From: Zygaena filipendulae
Lineage: Eukaryota > Arthropoda > Insecta > Lepidoptera > Zygaenidae
Reading direction: 5' to 3'
Assembly: GCA_907165275.2 (NCBI GenBank)
Contig: OU015660.1
Location: 9,302,501-9,366,500 of the forward strand
DNA: 64,000 nt
The notes below the pieces were generated by a model. It was not told the DNA's origin. It searched no databases and was given only the letters and a program-made list of their open reading frames with translations. Position 1 is the stretch's first letter. Every line of letters starts with the position of its first letter. Below, in pieces: positions 23,484 to 36,700 of this stretch. A program made the translations under genes and the position numbers.

Positions 23484-25716
23484 GAGACTACCTTATCATT
23501 TATGGGTTTTACACTAAAAACCGTTAATCGTTAGCATCTCACCTACTTCTACATTTACAAATACCATTTTGGTTAGAGCTTTGGTAATATCGATCACTTT
23601 CATTAATGTCACCCTTATGTTAAGCGGATGAGTGAACGATGGGCGGTCAGGTTAATCCGGTTGTCTCTATGACCTGGATTGCGTTCTAGGAGGTTCCCCG
23701 GAGCGGTGATGCTATGGTTCAAGTTAGTCCAACAAGTATCGCTTCGGGCAAGGAAAGCGTTTGACATAGCACTTTTTTTTAACTTTTAATAACAATTAAA
23801 ATCATTATGAACCACAAAGCTTAGAATTTGAGGTTGTGTTTGTGTAAAATATTTTGAGAACCAGCTGAATAGATTTTGTTGCAATTGTTTCCAATACCTT
23901 TATTATATTTAGTCGTAAACACACAGAAAGGCAAACAAAAAAAATTATGATTGTTATTGAAATTCTTCATCATTTGCTTTTAAATTTCTTTAAAGTACTC
24001 TATAATTTTATAATTAATCATTAGCGGGTCTTTTAGTGATCTTGTAAATCTTGTTCTGAACTATTTAACTGATTCAAGTTATATTCACACTAAATAGACT
24101 GTGGTTAGTTATTAGCAGTTAGTTGGATGAAAGTACAATAATATTAGGTAATATGAGATAGCTAAATTACATTAATTGTTTGTGAGTTTTATCCATAATT
24201 TTACCCAACAGTAAACAATGATATTAACTAAGGTGTTACACGTCTTGACCCAAAAAAAAACGCTTAATTCTCCCGAATAATTTCAAACACTGACGAACCA
24301 CGAATGTTAGAAACTAAATGCGCTCTTTAAAAGGTCATCGGATGGAGCACTCGATACTAATAAAATCACCAAAAGCTTTCGTATACGTCGGAATGTCAGG
24401 AAAGTGTGCAACTAGCCCTGGTAGGTACGTGCTCCGTTTACCATGAAGTGTTTGCCACAAAAACTCGGATTGTTGATTCCTTGTGCGCAAACTAATTTAG
24501 ATGCGACGAGAGATTCCGCAAGCAAGTGTTACTTGTGCATACAGAATTTAAAGAGTGGCTGGAAAATACCTTACCTTAGTCTTTCACTTTTTATGAAAAG
24601 ACATAAAGTTATAGTGGTTTAGTTTTAAAAAAGTATTTAACAAAGGAATAGCGCCTGAGGGGCGGGCTATTTGTAACTTTAGTTTCTATCATTTTTCGGT
24701 AGCAATCAAAAATATGGCGGTTTTGTGATTACAATATCCACGTTTTGACACCTAAAATATCTAGCAATCAACCAAAATAACCATACTTTAAAAGTTGAAG
24801 CTGTCTAAACATTATTAATTAACCGCAAAATCGCTATTTCTCTGATTGAAACTGAAATGATAGCAATAAAAGTTACATAATTGCCCTGCAAATACGATTA
24901 TTCTTATAAAATTATTCTAAGTTAAAGATCTTGTAGAAAATTTCTTTAAATGTCGCCTCACGCCAGTAGCTCCCATGACATTGGCGTGGGGTGATCCCAT
25001 ATTTTAATTCGAATAAACTTTCGCAAGTGCATTCATTACAGTAAGTTTCCCCTTTGTCAGGTACCTATTTATAGGTAAAAGAGGAAAAGGCGCCGTCTTT
25101 TATATTTTTGAGACAACTATGTGTAGTAATTTTACTACAACAGCAAATAAATGTGTAGGTACAACATTGTCTTCTCTATTCGCTCTTAGTTACCTACACA
25201 TTGATACAAGCAAAAGTACGAGTAACCACTAGCACAGCACAGACGAGTAGGTGCAGTAGATCCGCTCAGTAAAAGGCGTCAATATAAAGTCAAGTACTCA
25301 AGTGCCGTTTTTACAGGCGCGTTTCTGTGATCAAAATGAATGATCGCAGTCAGAGCTAAGCATAATCCGTTTTTCACATAGTCATAATAATTTTATATAG
25401 TCATAATATTGATCTTTCATCAGAGAGATAGCAGCGAGATTGAAGTTTAAAAGAGTCCCCCAAGTAGGTACCTACCTATATTAAGCCTAAGCATGAAACT
25501 AACAAGAAGGTTCAGCAAGATTGCCTATCAAGCATTTGAAAGGTACAAAACAAATATACCTAGCAAATATATTAAAATTATTTCCAGAGTTTTTATGTTT
25601 TACTTTACTTTGCAATAACGTTCCTCACACTTTGCTAGGACTTGGCAAGGTGACATTTCTTTCATGCACACCCATTTGCAATGTTCAACAATATTGCTGA
25701 AATTCCTGCTTGCTTT
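23484..25716. other. Intergenic, no gene recognised
   Basis: AT-rich with no supported gene. A GC-richer strip at about 23620-23770 has no recognisable product. Confidence 0.45.
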
Positions 25717-25954
25717 CGGCCGCACTCAGAGTAGTTTTAATGATTACTTAATTTTAAGTAAAAATTTTTAGAACTAAATTGTCGGAAGCAGACACGTTCA
25801 TTAAATTAATGTTAATTGGCATTTGACTAATTAAGTTAAATTTAGATAAATACTAATTAAAATTAATTTAATAAAGGTGTCTGTTTGCGGTAACTTTATT
25901 CTAAAAATCTGTACTTAAAATTAAGTAATCATTAAAACGACTCTGAGTGCTTCT
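25717..25954. mobile_element. PIF/Harbinger-like MITE, full length (family A)
   Basis: CGGCCGCACTCAGAGT opens a 238-bp element with long inverted arms (AATGATTACTTAATTTTAAG and its inverse) and the interior GGCATTTGACTAATTAAG. It is a diverged sub-branch: GCCGCAATCAG is replaced by GTCGGAAGCAG. Target duplications are no longer clear. Confidence 0.7.
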
Positions 25955-26801
25955 GTAAGTCAAGATCAAGTACCTATTGAAATGATCCGAATGGATCCAA
26001 GATGGCATATTCTGCAGTATCTTCGTATATCTAGGACGTTTATGTGTGAGTGAATGTTAAAACGTTCTATATTGAATGAGCCTTCTGTTTTATCTGTTTC
26101 GTTGCAACGGAAACGTGCTTAGAAAAGTTCAAGCATGCATAACAAAGAAAAGCAGCGACGCGCCATGAAGATAAGGGGAGACAAATCGGTGAAACCCCAC
26201 AAGTTGAAATCTTTAGTGTTAAGTATAGTAAAAGCAAAAACACTCTCTTGTAAAAACGAACCAATATTATTAGAGATTACACGACGTCGCATCGTGTAAA
26301 TCCGTATTCGTTCAATCGCCATCCAAAGAATTTAATCTCGATAGATTAATTACAAGTTGTAATACGAAGTGAAAGTTTTTGCTGGGTTGTGTAATTTAAC
26401 CACAAAGATGTTTTTGTTAAAGATGTAATCAATACTAGTAGGCAATATCAATTTAATATAGTGATACAGAAAATAATTGTTGTAATCAAGATTTTGTATT
26501 ATCTTGTAGATTAAAAATGTGTATTAAAAAAGCGAATATTTTTTTCTAAACTGTACATTATTGTACATTTTATTGTGTGTCTCGTTTTGTGTGCCAATAA
26601 ATGAAATAAAACAAACACGTTGCATCACACATGACAGTTAATAACCGATTATTGGAACTAAAACAAGCGTTATTGTTTTTAGTAAAATAACTTCTAAATC
26701 CGGGCATACCGTAATTTGTCAGATTTTCAGCGGCGTATCCGAAAACAACTTCTTGGTCAAGATAAATGTGTTTTGAATAAAATAAAATGATATATTTCTT
26801 G

Positions 26802-27016
26802 CTAGCTGTTCCCCGCGGGTTCACCCGCGTTATTTTTGGAGATCCTGCGCGAATTCCGGGATAAAAGTACCCTATGTCCTTTTTTGTGCCCATGACAACG
26901 TGTATGCGAAATTTCATGATGATCGGTTGAACCGTTAAGGCGTGAAAGCGCAACAGACACACAGACAGACAGACAGAGTTACGTTTAGTTATTTACATTT
27001 ATAATAATTGGTAGGG
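26802..27016 (-). mobile_element. Helitron-like element, full length
   Basis: On the minus strand it starts TCCCTACCAATTATTATAAATG, includes (GTCT)n and AACGGTTCAACCGATCATCATG, and ends at the hairpin ACGCGGGTGAACCCGCGG then GGAACAGCTAG. The apparent 130-residue minus ORF across it is transposon sequence. Confidence 0.75.
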
Positions 27017-27340
27017 ATCACTATGAACTTCTCAAGAATTAGATACATATAACATGGTGAATTAAGAACACGCAAGATATAATAACAAAAACCATTGATG
27101 TATTACCTAAACTACTAGTATATATAGTATTATATGTATTATCTGTGCCTAAACTAAATCATATTTTTTCAACAACCTGAAGAAAATATCACCAATAAAA
27201 TGTAGGTACCTAGTAATTACGAAAAAAAAAAAACAAAAGTTCAGTAGAATTCAGAAGCGGTCGCAGGCTGAACTTTTGGAGGGGTCACTAATAATATAAT
27301 ATGTGGAGTAAATTAAACCCATTAAGAAAAAAATGGATTT

Positions 27341-27361
27341 GGGGGGGGGGGGGGGGGGGGG
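27341..27361. repeat. Run of 21 G
   Basis: An uninterrupted G homopolymer (C on the other strand) in otherwise AT-rich DNA. Its length is prone to sequencing error. Confidence 0.85.
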
Positions 27362-28030
27362 TAGAATTCTAAATCAATCCTAAATCCTACATGTTTCAGA
27401 AATATTGTCCGGTGTCGAAAGATATTCAATTTAATACATTTCGTTGATAACTGTAATTTGCATCAAAAATAACTAAATACATACTTAAACCATTCAATTT
27501 GCGTGCGACCAATCATCTCGTTTTCAATAGATGGATGTAGAAATATTCCACCTAAATTCAAACCACGTAGAAACCATGGTTTATTGAATGCAAGTGGGCT
27601 ATTGAAACAAGTTGGGCGTTGGACGACACAAATTTTACCTATTGAAGCTTCACAAATCCAAACCTGTCGCGCCACACCCATGTTAAATTTAGAGTTTGTG
27701 GTTCATAGACGTATTAATTATAAGTAATATAAAAAAAAAATCTCTATTGGTGAACATATATATATATCATAGTTGGAGCAGTCTTTTGAAACGGAGTCAA
27801 ACTTCAACTAGAACAAGCATGGATTGCTGAGGGTCGTTATGTTTTTCTAAAGTAAATCTTATTATTATAGGTTATTTATTTTTTTGTTTTTGGATTGACT
27901 ACTTAGGTACCTACCTAATACTACCTAATGCTTGATTTAAGCAGAGCTTGTACCTACTATGAGTATCAGACAACTGATAAACTTAATACTTATAATTTTT
28001 GTAAATATACATACTTTTAGTACATTCTAG

Positions 28031-28355
28031 GTAGCTGTTCCCCGCTGTTTCACCCGCTGAAATTTCGGAGATCCCGCAGGAATTCCGGGATACAATTTAG
28101 GTACCCCATTTCTTTTTCTGTACCCCTGACAATGTATATGCAAAATTTCATAAAATTTCAACGGCGTTAATTTTGTAGTTTCCACAGGAAATTCCGGATA
28201 AAAAATACCCTATATTCTTCTCTCTAGTACCACTGACAACGTGTGTACAAAATTTCATGATACGTAATCGGTTGATCCTTTGAGGCGTGAAAGTGTAACA
28301 GACAGACAGACAGACAGACAGAGTTACTTTCGTACATTTATAATATTAGTAGGGA
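28031..28355 (-). mobile_element. Helitron-like element with internal duplication
   Basis: Two successive copies of the 3' half (TTCCGGGATACAATTTAGGTACC, then TTCCGGATAAAAAATACCC) precede one 5' half that has five GACA units and TTTATAATATTAGTAGGGA. It is probably one element with a partial tandem duplication or two fused copies. Confidence 0.6.
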
Positions 28356-28385
28356 TTAATTACTTAGACTCAAAGTACCTACCCC

Positions 28386-28452
28386 GATGCGGGAATCGAA
28401 CCCGCGATACCTGGCGTAGCAGTCAGTTTACCACCACATTAACGGTGCTGTG
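28386..28452 (-). mobile_element. tRNA-like SINE head fragment
   Basis: The minus strand contains a B box (GGTTCGATTCCCGC) and an A-box-like TAATGTGGTGGTAAAC. Acceptor stem pairing is absent, so it is a SINE head and not a functional tRNA. A diverged relative lies at about 29650-29712. Confidence 0.5.
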
Positions 28453-28825
28453 TCAATAATAGTGAGTAAAGATGTCCGGTTTGAAGTATAACATACATAG
28501 TTTTATTTGAAATCAGCTACTCCTCGCGATATCTCAAGCGTAAATTTCCAGTTTCCTTTAGGAACTAAACCCGTTGTAATCCCGTGTTTTAAAACCTAAA
28601 TTTATTTTATTTATTTATTTTCATGAATCCGTTCGTATAAAATCGTTCGTATAAATTTCATGAATCCGTTCGGCTGTTTCGATGATTAACAGGAAATATC
28701 ATTTTTTTAGTATCAAATGTGCCCGCGGTTTCAGCCACGTGTTTCGGAATTCCCGTAGAGACTCTCAAGAATTTGTCGAACTTGAGGTACACATGTGTAA
28801 AAATTTTCATTTGCTGTATTGTTTA

Positions 28826-28912
28826 GCACAAAACCGTGCGAAATGGAAATTGAGGACAAGGAAGGCCGACCCCAAATAAATGGGACAAGGTCTAGCCAGA
28901 AGAAGAAGAAGA
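28826..28912 (+). mobile_element. LINE 3' end with (AGA)n tail
   Basis: The sequence translates with AQNRAKWK, the C-terminal pattern AQ-x-R-x-x-W of RTE/Jockey-like LINE reverse-transcriptase proteins. It is followed by GGGACAAGGTCTAGCC and an (AGA)n tail. This is a strongly 5'-truncated relic. The pattern was recognised from memory and not searched. Confidence 0.5.
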
Positions 28913-30627
28913 GTATTGTTTAGCTTTAACATTGCAATTTAACATGAAATCTATAACCTGAAATGGGAACAAACTTGCTTTCAAGTGAGGCTGTCAGCAC
29001 TCAGAACACAACATTAGGTGCTTGGCGACTGATTTTCAACTTACAAATGATAGCTATAGCCAGCTGTACACTAGAAAATGCTCTACCACAAGCTGTGGTA
29101 TCTCACGATATTTCCTCCAGCTCATTGTTGGGATTTCAACCTACGCCTTACAGGGTCACGCTCCAACCACTGAGCTCTTATCGTTGTAAAGACTAAATTA
29201 GAGTTAGAATTTTTACGAATTTAGATTTAGAGAGAAAGAATAAAGCACAGCTGGTTTTTTTTTCTAATTTCAAATTTTGCTTAGAAACTTAAAATCAATC
29301 AATTCAAGACACGTGCTACTTAATAACTGATATTAGCCATTGTTTTACCAACACCAACTATAGTAATTTATCTGACTTTCTCATCCTCAGAGAAGAGATG
29401 CAGTGACAACAATCTAAGACTTTCGAAATTATCGAAATTAAATTATCGAATTAAACACCAATTTTCTATGATAAGTAGATGTTTAAATTAAATGAAACGA
29501 AAGTGAACATTAAAATCCTATCCGTCGAACTAATTCTAAATACATCCAATAGTAAAGGGTCACTCTAATTCGATGGTCTTTCATAAAGCAAAGTCTCCGT
29601 GATCTCGTGAAATGGATAAATTAATTATTCATCAAATTATTTTATACACCGACGCGGAAATTGAACCCGTAATGCAATAGTCAGGTTTACTAACCTAGTA
29701 GACAAACGATACTGTCAATGAGATATGACTATTAAATTCACATTATTACGAGTATGCAGAGCTACATATACGTACACATTAGCTATAGTGTTTAGGTAGG
29801 TACCATTTATGTTAATTATATTTACTTTAGTTCGCTAATCAAATAGTATACTTTTTAATATGTACTTAATTAATGATGGGCAAATAGTAAGTTGCCGTTG
29901 CATAATTTTTTTTTTTTAAATTTAGTCATCTAGGTATTATACAAAGTTTAAGCGGTGAACTTTAGAAATGTGAAAAATTCTATTATTGTTTTTTACAAAA
30001 AGGGATACAGGTACGGAGTTTTTTGGCGGGAATCAAAGATGGCATTTCGGTCATTTATTTTCATGACGATAAACAATGGATTTTGTTGTGTTATAAGGTG
30101 CTGTATTGGACAATAATTTTCACAGTAACCGTTTTTTATGTGCTCAAGAAGATAATATATAATATTTCGAGCTGATTTCTTCGGTTTCCTCCAAAAGCTC
30201 CGAGAAACCGTACGACGAAGCATTTTATTAGAAAAAACCTTGATCTAATTTACTTGAAACTAGCTAAATGCATTATATGCGAAAGTCCATAAAAAAAAAA
30301 GAAAAAAATATTATACAAGTGATAAAAATCATAGAAATCCGAGTTATTTGGAATAATATTTTTATCGTATTAAACTTCAAATAAAAAAAAAATGTTGAAT
30401 GATTCATACAAAGCAACCGATAATGGAATGCTGTAAGCGTGCCCGGTAAACACATCAACGAGTGTCCCATACAAAAATTATGATAACAATTTCCTTTGTT
30501 AGTCCAACAATGTCCGTCGAATAACTAGTACGTTTATAAAACTGTGGCCCTTAAATATTGCAAAAAGTTTCGCCCTTACGAAAATAATTGTTTCCGTAAT
30601 ATTTCTCGTATTAACATTGATTGAAAC
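28913..30627. other. Intergenic upstream of the lipocalin gene
   Basis: No gene recognised. A minus ORF at 29993-30223 (76 codons) has a plausible amino-acid mix but no known motif or splice context. A TTTATAAAAC box at 30533 lies 95 bases before the lipocalin ATG and could be its TATA element. Confidence 0.4.
30533..30542 (+). promoter_or_regulatory. Possible TATA box of lipocalin gene
   Basis: TTTATAAAAC lies 95 bases upstream of the lipocalin start codon, which would place transcription initiation near 30563. No clear TCAGT initiator is seen, so this is weak. Confidence 0.3.
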
Positions 30628-30747
30628 ATGGCAAAAGTGTTGGGTGGTGTGCTTATGATATTGGCTTCAAATATGGTATTATCGAGAATTGTGAATAGAC
30701 GAAACTGTCCCGAAGTGAGAGCTGTGCCCCATTTTGATTTGTCACAG
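30628..30747 (+). CDS. Lipocalin exon 1
   Basis: Forty codons from ATG to a GTGTGT donor, phase 0. It encodes the signal peptide and the NCPEV start of the mature chain. The Met was chosen because it directly begins a hydrophobic leader and the frame joins exon 2. Confidence 0.85.
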
Positions 30748-33700
30748 GTGTGTATTTCATGTAAAAAATGAAAGGTTATAATTAATAGTTGTTTCACCGT
30801 TTTCTTCAGTTGTTCTTTCGTGAGTCCTCACAGCTGCGGTTGCAAGAATATCATTATTTAACTATTGGTGGTCAAAATAGCATAACTTTTAATGAATTTA
30901 TATACTGCATACACAATGTTTACCTACTGCATCGACATTTTCGTACGCATTCTTTGTTATTCCATCTCCTTCATCGATTTATCTAATAGATTTTCTGAAT
31001 GATGTCAGTTTAACCCATTTGATATCTATTTTATTACACATAATATAAGTAGGTATTAAATTAGATAAATGCTATAGCATTAAAAAAAATTATATACCTA
31101 TAGTCGTCCGGATATGACGCGTTTTGATAGCAAACGAGCTCAGTTATCTACTTTAAATGTTCCCCGCAGTTTGACCCGCATTAATTTCGAAGTTCCCGCG
31201 GGAATTCCGGGATGAAAAGTACAGTGACAACGTGAATTTAAAATTTCTGGATGATCGGTCGAGCCGTTAAGGCGTGAAAGCGTAACACTCACTTTCGCAT
31301 TTACAATATTAAAGTAAGGATAAGGATTCTACAAACGACTGAAGTTGGTCAGTTTCAGATTCAATCCCACGTGGTGGTTCCTTCCTATCCTCTCCTTTAA
31401 TCTTTTATTCTTCATCACTTATTTCCTGCTCATCTTCGATGACAAGTATTCGGTGAATCATTCTTAACCCAAGTTCAAAAACCTATACCCATTTTCATTT
31501 TTACTACTACCTACTTTAACTGCTCATTTACCTACTTATACTAAATATTATAAAGAGGTATAGTTTGTGAGCTTGTAAGGTTGTAGGCGGATCTACAGAA
31601 CCGATTTTGAAAATTCTTGTATCAATAGAAAGCCACGTTATTTGTGAGTGTCATTGTGGTATATCAATCAAATAAATCATAGGCTATATTGTAATGGGAA
31701 TTTCCGCAGGTAACCCGAAATTACCGAGGGTGAAACTGCGGGGGAACATCTAATTTACAATGTACAGACAACAAATTTTAACAGTTTTATTACACGGTGT
31801 TTAAATATTTTCTTTGGATTAAACTCATGAAAATGGTATTATTCACTCGCGCGAAAGGTTTTTGTGCAACAACTTTTTTTCCCGACATCCGATTTAAATG
31901 AAACAAAGCCTATATGTAGCTCCAGGCTAAGCTTAATCTACCTGGGGAAACCGCATGACAATCCGTTCAGTAGATTCGGAGATTATCGCGAACAGACAGA
32001 CAGACAGACACACAGACAGACAGAAAAGAAATTTAAATACTTTTTTTTTGGCTTGGTTACTCTTCTTTTATCACCCCTCTCAATTTTAGGTAAAAATATT
32101 CGATGTACAGAATCGCGGATTCTACTCTTTTATTATAGCCATACTAGCTGTGCCCCGCGGTTTCACCCGCGTGAAAGGTTTTTATGTAACAATTTTTTTC
32201 CCGATCCGATTTAAATGACACAAAGCCTATATGTAGCTCCAGGCTAAGCTTAGTCTACATGTGAAAACCGCATGACAATCCGTTCAGTAGATTCGGAGAT
32301 TATCGCGAACAGACATATAGACAGACAGACAGAAAAGAAATTTAAAAACTTTTTTTGGGCTTGGTTACTCTTCTTTTATCACCCCTCTCAATTTTAGGTA
32401 AAAATATTCAATGTACAGAATCGCGGATTCTACTCTTTTATTATAGTATAGATTATGCTATCAAAAAGAATAAAAATTTTAATTCGATATATTTTTTATT
32501 ATATTAAATATTAGGTATATTACCTAATATTTATTCATTCTTAGAAGTAGTCACTCATTACAGAGAATTAAAAAAAAAGAAAGTTATCACAAATGAATTT
32601 ATAAACAGAAAATTAACAATAGAAAGTAAAAGTTCGCAGATCTTTTATCTTTAGTAAAAAAACACACACATTAAAAGATGTAAGTATCAATATTACAAAA
32701 TAATTAAAAATAAATTTATGAGATTACTTGGCTTTTAAAATATTAAGTAAGTACCATAGACCTAGACCGATCGCACTATTTCAGAGCGATTGTGAAAACA
32801 AAATCACAACGAAATATAATTCGTTAAAAGGCATACAGAACTGAAAATGACGCCGCCAACAATAATAATTTATTATTATAACAACCAAATTATCTTTAAT
32901 GATAGCCATTCAATTCTAATTAGTAGATAATTTTGGCTAACCTTTGACCGAACTTGAACGAGTGTTAGGACCAAAAGGTAAAACTGAATACATATATTGG
33001 TTTGTTACGTTTTACGATTTCATTTTGGTAATATCGTTTCGATATTCGTCTCGCTCAATTTCACAAATCTAAGACCTAATTCGCATGAAAGCTTATTTAA
33101 CGTCCGTTAAGAAAGCGTTTTATATTAATGAATTTCCAAGTGATTCCCAAGCATGTTCACACGTCAGCGCTTTTAAAGCGCGGAGCTATTTTTATCGAGC
33201 ACAGTCGGATTTTCGACGTTGAGCGTTCGACGTTTAAATCGAATTGAGCATACGAAGTCCAACATCGTGCTTTAACGCGACGCTTTTTAAACTCTCGTGC
33301 GAACCATCAACCAGGCCTAGTACAAATATAACCACGTCGTCATATCTGTTAATGGCATAAAATGACGAATATACCTACATCCTACCAGGTGTAAGCTTGT
33401 TAACTTTCATTTTATGCGTATAGTAAAAGCGTAAATACTTGACGTTTTCTTAAATTTATAATATACAGCTGGCGAAGGTATATTTGTATATCTACCTATT
33501 GATTTTGAAATATGCTCTACACTCATTTACATAAGCAACATTATAAAATAAAACAATATTTTTTTACTTTCTAAAAATATGTTTAATAGGTAGGTAACTT
33601 ATGTCACAGACAGTTTTTTTTATTGTAATTTTATAAACTTAACTATGTATGTATGTAGTAGGTAGTAGTATACTGATATTCTCTTCTAGATCTAGTTATA

Positions 33701-36700
33701 ATTTTGCTATATGTCACAAGCAATTTGTATAACATGATGTTCGTTTACAAACGGCCTGGTTATTCAGGTAAATTATATATATAATTCAGCAATTCAAAAA
33801 CGCTCGCCGTTTTGTATTTGCAAGCATCCCGAGTCGTCATAAGTTAGGTAAAGTTTAAACAGTGGCGACAACAGAGCTCAATGGCAATGGGCATGTTGAC
33901 TAATTTTTATATTTTAGTCCGTCTTGTAGATTATTAAAAAATATTCGACACGTATTTTTTCTTTTTTTACGTAATCAAAAAATAACGGCGATATATTGAG
34001 TTGAAATTTCGCGTGACGTCACTATTCTGACAGTTTGTATGGCGGTTTTGCGGTTAGTGACGTCACGACCTCCTCATCCTAAACTTTAATGCGCTTTATC
34101 TCTGTATATTTTAATTTATTTAAAACAGCAAAAAATACGTGTCTATTGTTTTTTTATTTTCTAACTGACGGACTAATTAGAATTTTGATTTTCAATAGTA
34201 GTCAACATCCCTATTGGCACTGATTTTTGATTTGTGAGCACCAACCACATCACATTTTATGTCCTCGGCGTTATACAAATGTCGACTTTTTAAACGGACA
34301 TATTTATTTAAATTACTTGCAACATAATATTGAGCTGTCAGTGAATCATTGTTAACATATCTATATGACAGCGACGTTTTATTGCCCTACTAGAACTGCC
34401 TGGGGCTCCGCTTCAAAGTGTAGGCGCCACTGGCAACATCAAAACAAAGTACTTACTTACTACTTACACATAATGTGTTTGAGTTAGACCACACATTATC
34501 ATAATTAATAATAGGCTTTTACTGTATACAGGTGGAAATAAAGGTTGTGATTGGATAAAAAGTACCCAAAACATTAAAGAAAATATCTAAGGATTCCAAT
34601 TAAATTACACTGACTTTGTATAAATATATGTGTAAATCCAAGTCGAACATAACCTGTAAATCCTGAACATATAGGTAATAATAGTCCCTATAAATATTAT
34701 AAATGCGAAATTAATTCTGCCAGTCTGTCTGTTAGGCTTTCACGCCTAGACCGCTGAACCGATCATCATAAAATTTCGCATATACGTTTTCAGGGGTACC
34801 TACAGATAAGGACATAGGGTACTTTTGTTCTGGATTTCCCGCGGGATCACCGAAATTAACGCGGGTGAACCCGCGGGGAACAGCTAGTAATATTATAATA
34901 TTTCTAATAAATTAAAACTAATAATAAATAAATAAATAAATTCTAATAATATAAAAAATGCGAAAGTGCTTAATCTGCTCGTCTATTACCTTTTGACGTG
35001 TCAACTGCTAAAGAGATTTCAGAATTATCAAGAAAAAATATTGCATCCTGAGAAAGGTCTTAGGCAACTTTTAATGTCGGTAGATAGATATAAGAAATCC
35101 CTAAATTCACGCGAATAAATTCATTATTTATTGTATACTAAGCTTTTATGAATTGTGATGTTATTAATATCTACGTATTTAAAACATTTTATTTTATTTA
35201 ATATCTACTTCTGAGGCAACAGGTATTTTGCATTGAGAACAAATTCTATGTCCTCTTCCATGTCACTCCACTCCCATGAAAGTTAGACACAATGTTTAAG
35301 CTTTGACAATAATTTGCATAGTGTCACCATTGTCTATGCGGTAATTCACTTTCTATTTTGTATAAATTATTACCTACTTTGTATCTATCATAAGGTACAT
35401 GTAGTTAAACAAAATTGACTCGGTCTATAACTTACCTATGTGAGCCTATATTGTAAGAACAAAAACTATACCTACTCTAGTAGAGACTTTTTCGCACCCC
35501 CTCGTTCAAGTCTGTTTCTAGACTATGTAGCTTCCTGTAAGTTTCACTATTTTCTCATGTGATAATATTATCTTTTCACCTTTTTATTTTTATTTTTATC
35601 TCCACGTTTACGTTTTCCATCTCTTGAACATCAAGTCCATTTTTCCTGTATATTATTTGCTATCATGTTTATTGTTTGCTTTATATCTTAAAAATTTGAA
35701 GTTTCGCCTGTACCTATTTATAATAAAACAATAATTTTGACAAATCTTTAATAATCCAGAGAAATTTAGTATATTATCTATATATATCTATACTTATAAT
35801 AAAACTGTATATTGGAGGATGAATGGTGATCGATACTGATGCCAAAAATGCAATCAGTAAATTTTTTGTCAGTCTGTCTGTCTGTCTGTCTGTATGTGCA
35901 CGCATGGGTCAAAAACTATTGAAGGGATTTTAACCAAACTTGGTACGATTGTAGTCCATACTCCTGGGCAGGTTATAGGCTATATAACATAACGCTAAGA
36001 CACGTCATAGGAGCTGAGCAGTGACGATAAATTTGAAGCAAGTCGGATGAAGATCCGCTTTCGCATACGTTTACTCAATCACGCAAAAACGGCTGATCGG
36101 ATTTGGATAAAATTTGGCATGTACGTTGTCAGGGGTACAGAGAAGGACATAGGGTACTTTTATCCCGGAATTCCCGCGGGAACTCCGAAACTACCGCGGG
36201 CGAAACCGCGGGGCACAACTTACCTATTAATAAATTCTGTTTATGTACCTGACAATATTTTAAAAGCAATATCGAATGATGATAGTGCTGTAGATTTGAA
36301 ACAGGCGTTTTTAAAAACAAAGAACGATGTTCCCAAACGACAATATTATAATGAAGTAGGTATATATACCAATTTAGTAAATTGTAAATTATATATTAAG
36401 TAGTAAATTTGTTTAAAAAAATTTGCAATATCCTTTGCAGATGTTAGGCGATTGGTTTGTGGTAGAATATTATGCTAGTGCCGAAGAAGCTCTATCATAC
36501 AGCTGCATGAAGGCTGTATTTACAGAAGACGACCACATCCATTCAGCAAGTGAGGATTCCAATAATTTAAGTTCCACTAATTCTTATCGTAAATAATTTC
36601 ATTTAAAACCTGGAGATTATTGTTTCCACGGCGTCAGTTTTATTATTTACTGACAAAACATTACGATCACCTATTCAGATATTTAATTGGTTTTGGAGAT

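Noticed and set aside
26570..26962. 130-codon minus-strand ORF
   Set aside because: Its first half is the Helitron-like copy at 26802-27016. The rest has no domain.
27463..27727. Overlapping ORFs on both strands of about 73 codons
   Set aside because: Neither has a known motif, splice partners or a supporting promoter. Both strands being open suggests chance.
28270..28325. GACA tandem repeats as a CRISPR-like or satellite array
   Set aside because: They are the normal (GTCT)n tract within Helitron-like copies.
28386..28452. Possible tRNA gene on minus strand
   Set aside because: A and B boxes are present, but acceptor and D/T stems do not pair and no anticodon arm can be folded. It is better read as a SINE head.
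29993..30223. 76-codon minus ORF upstream of the lipocalin
   Set aside because: The composition is plausible but there is no motif or exon partner. It was kept out of the gene list.
36047..36403. 118-codon ORF upstream of lipocalin exon 2
   Set aside because: It begins inside a Helitron-like copy and runs into intron. It does not share phase with the lipocalin.
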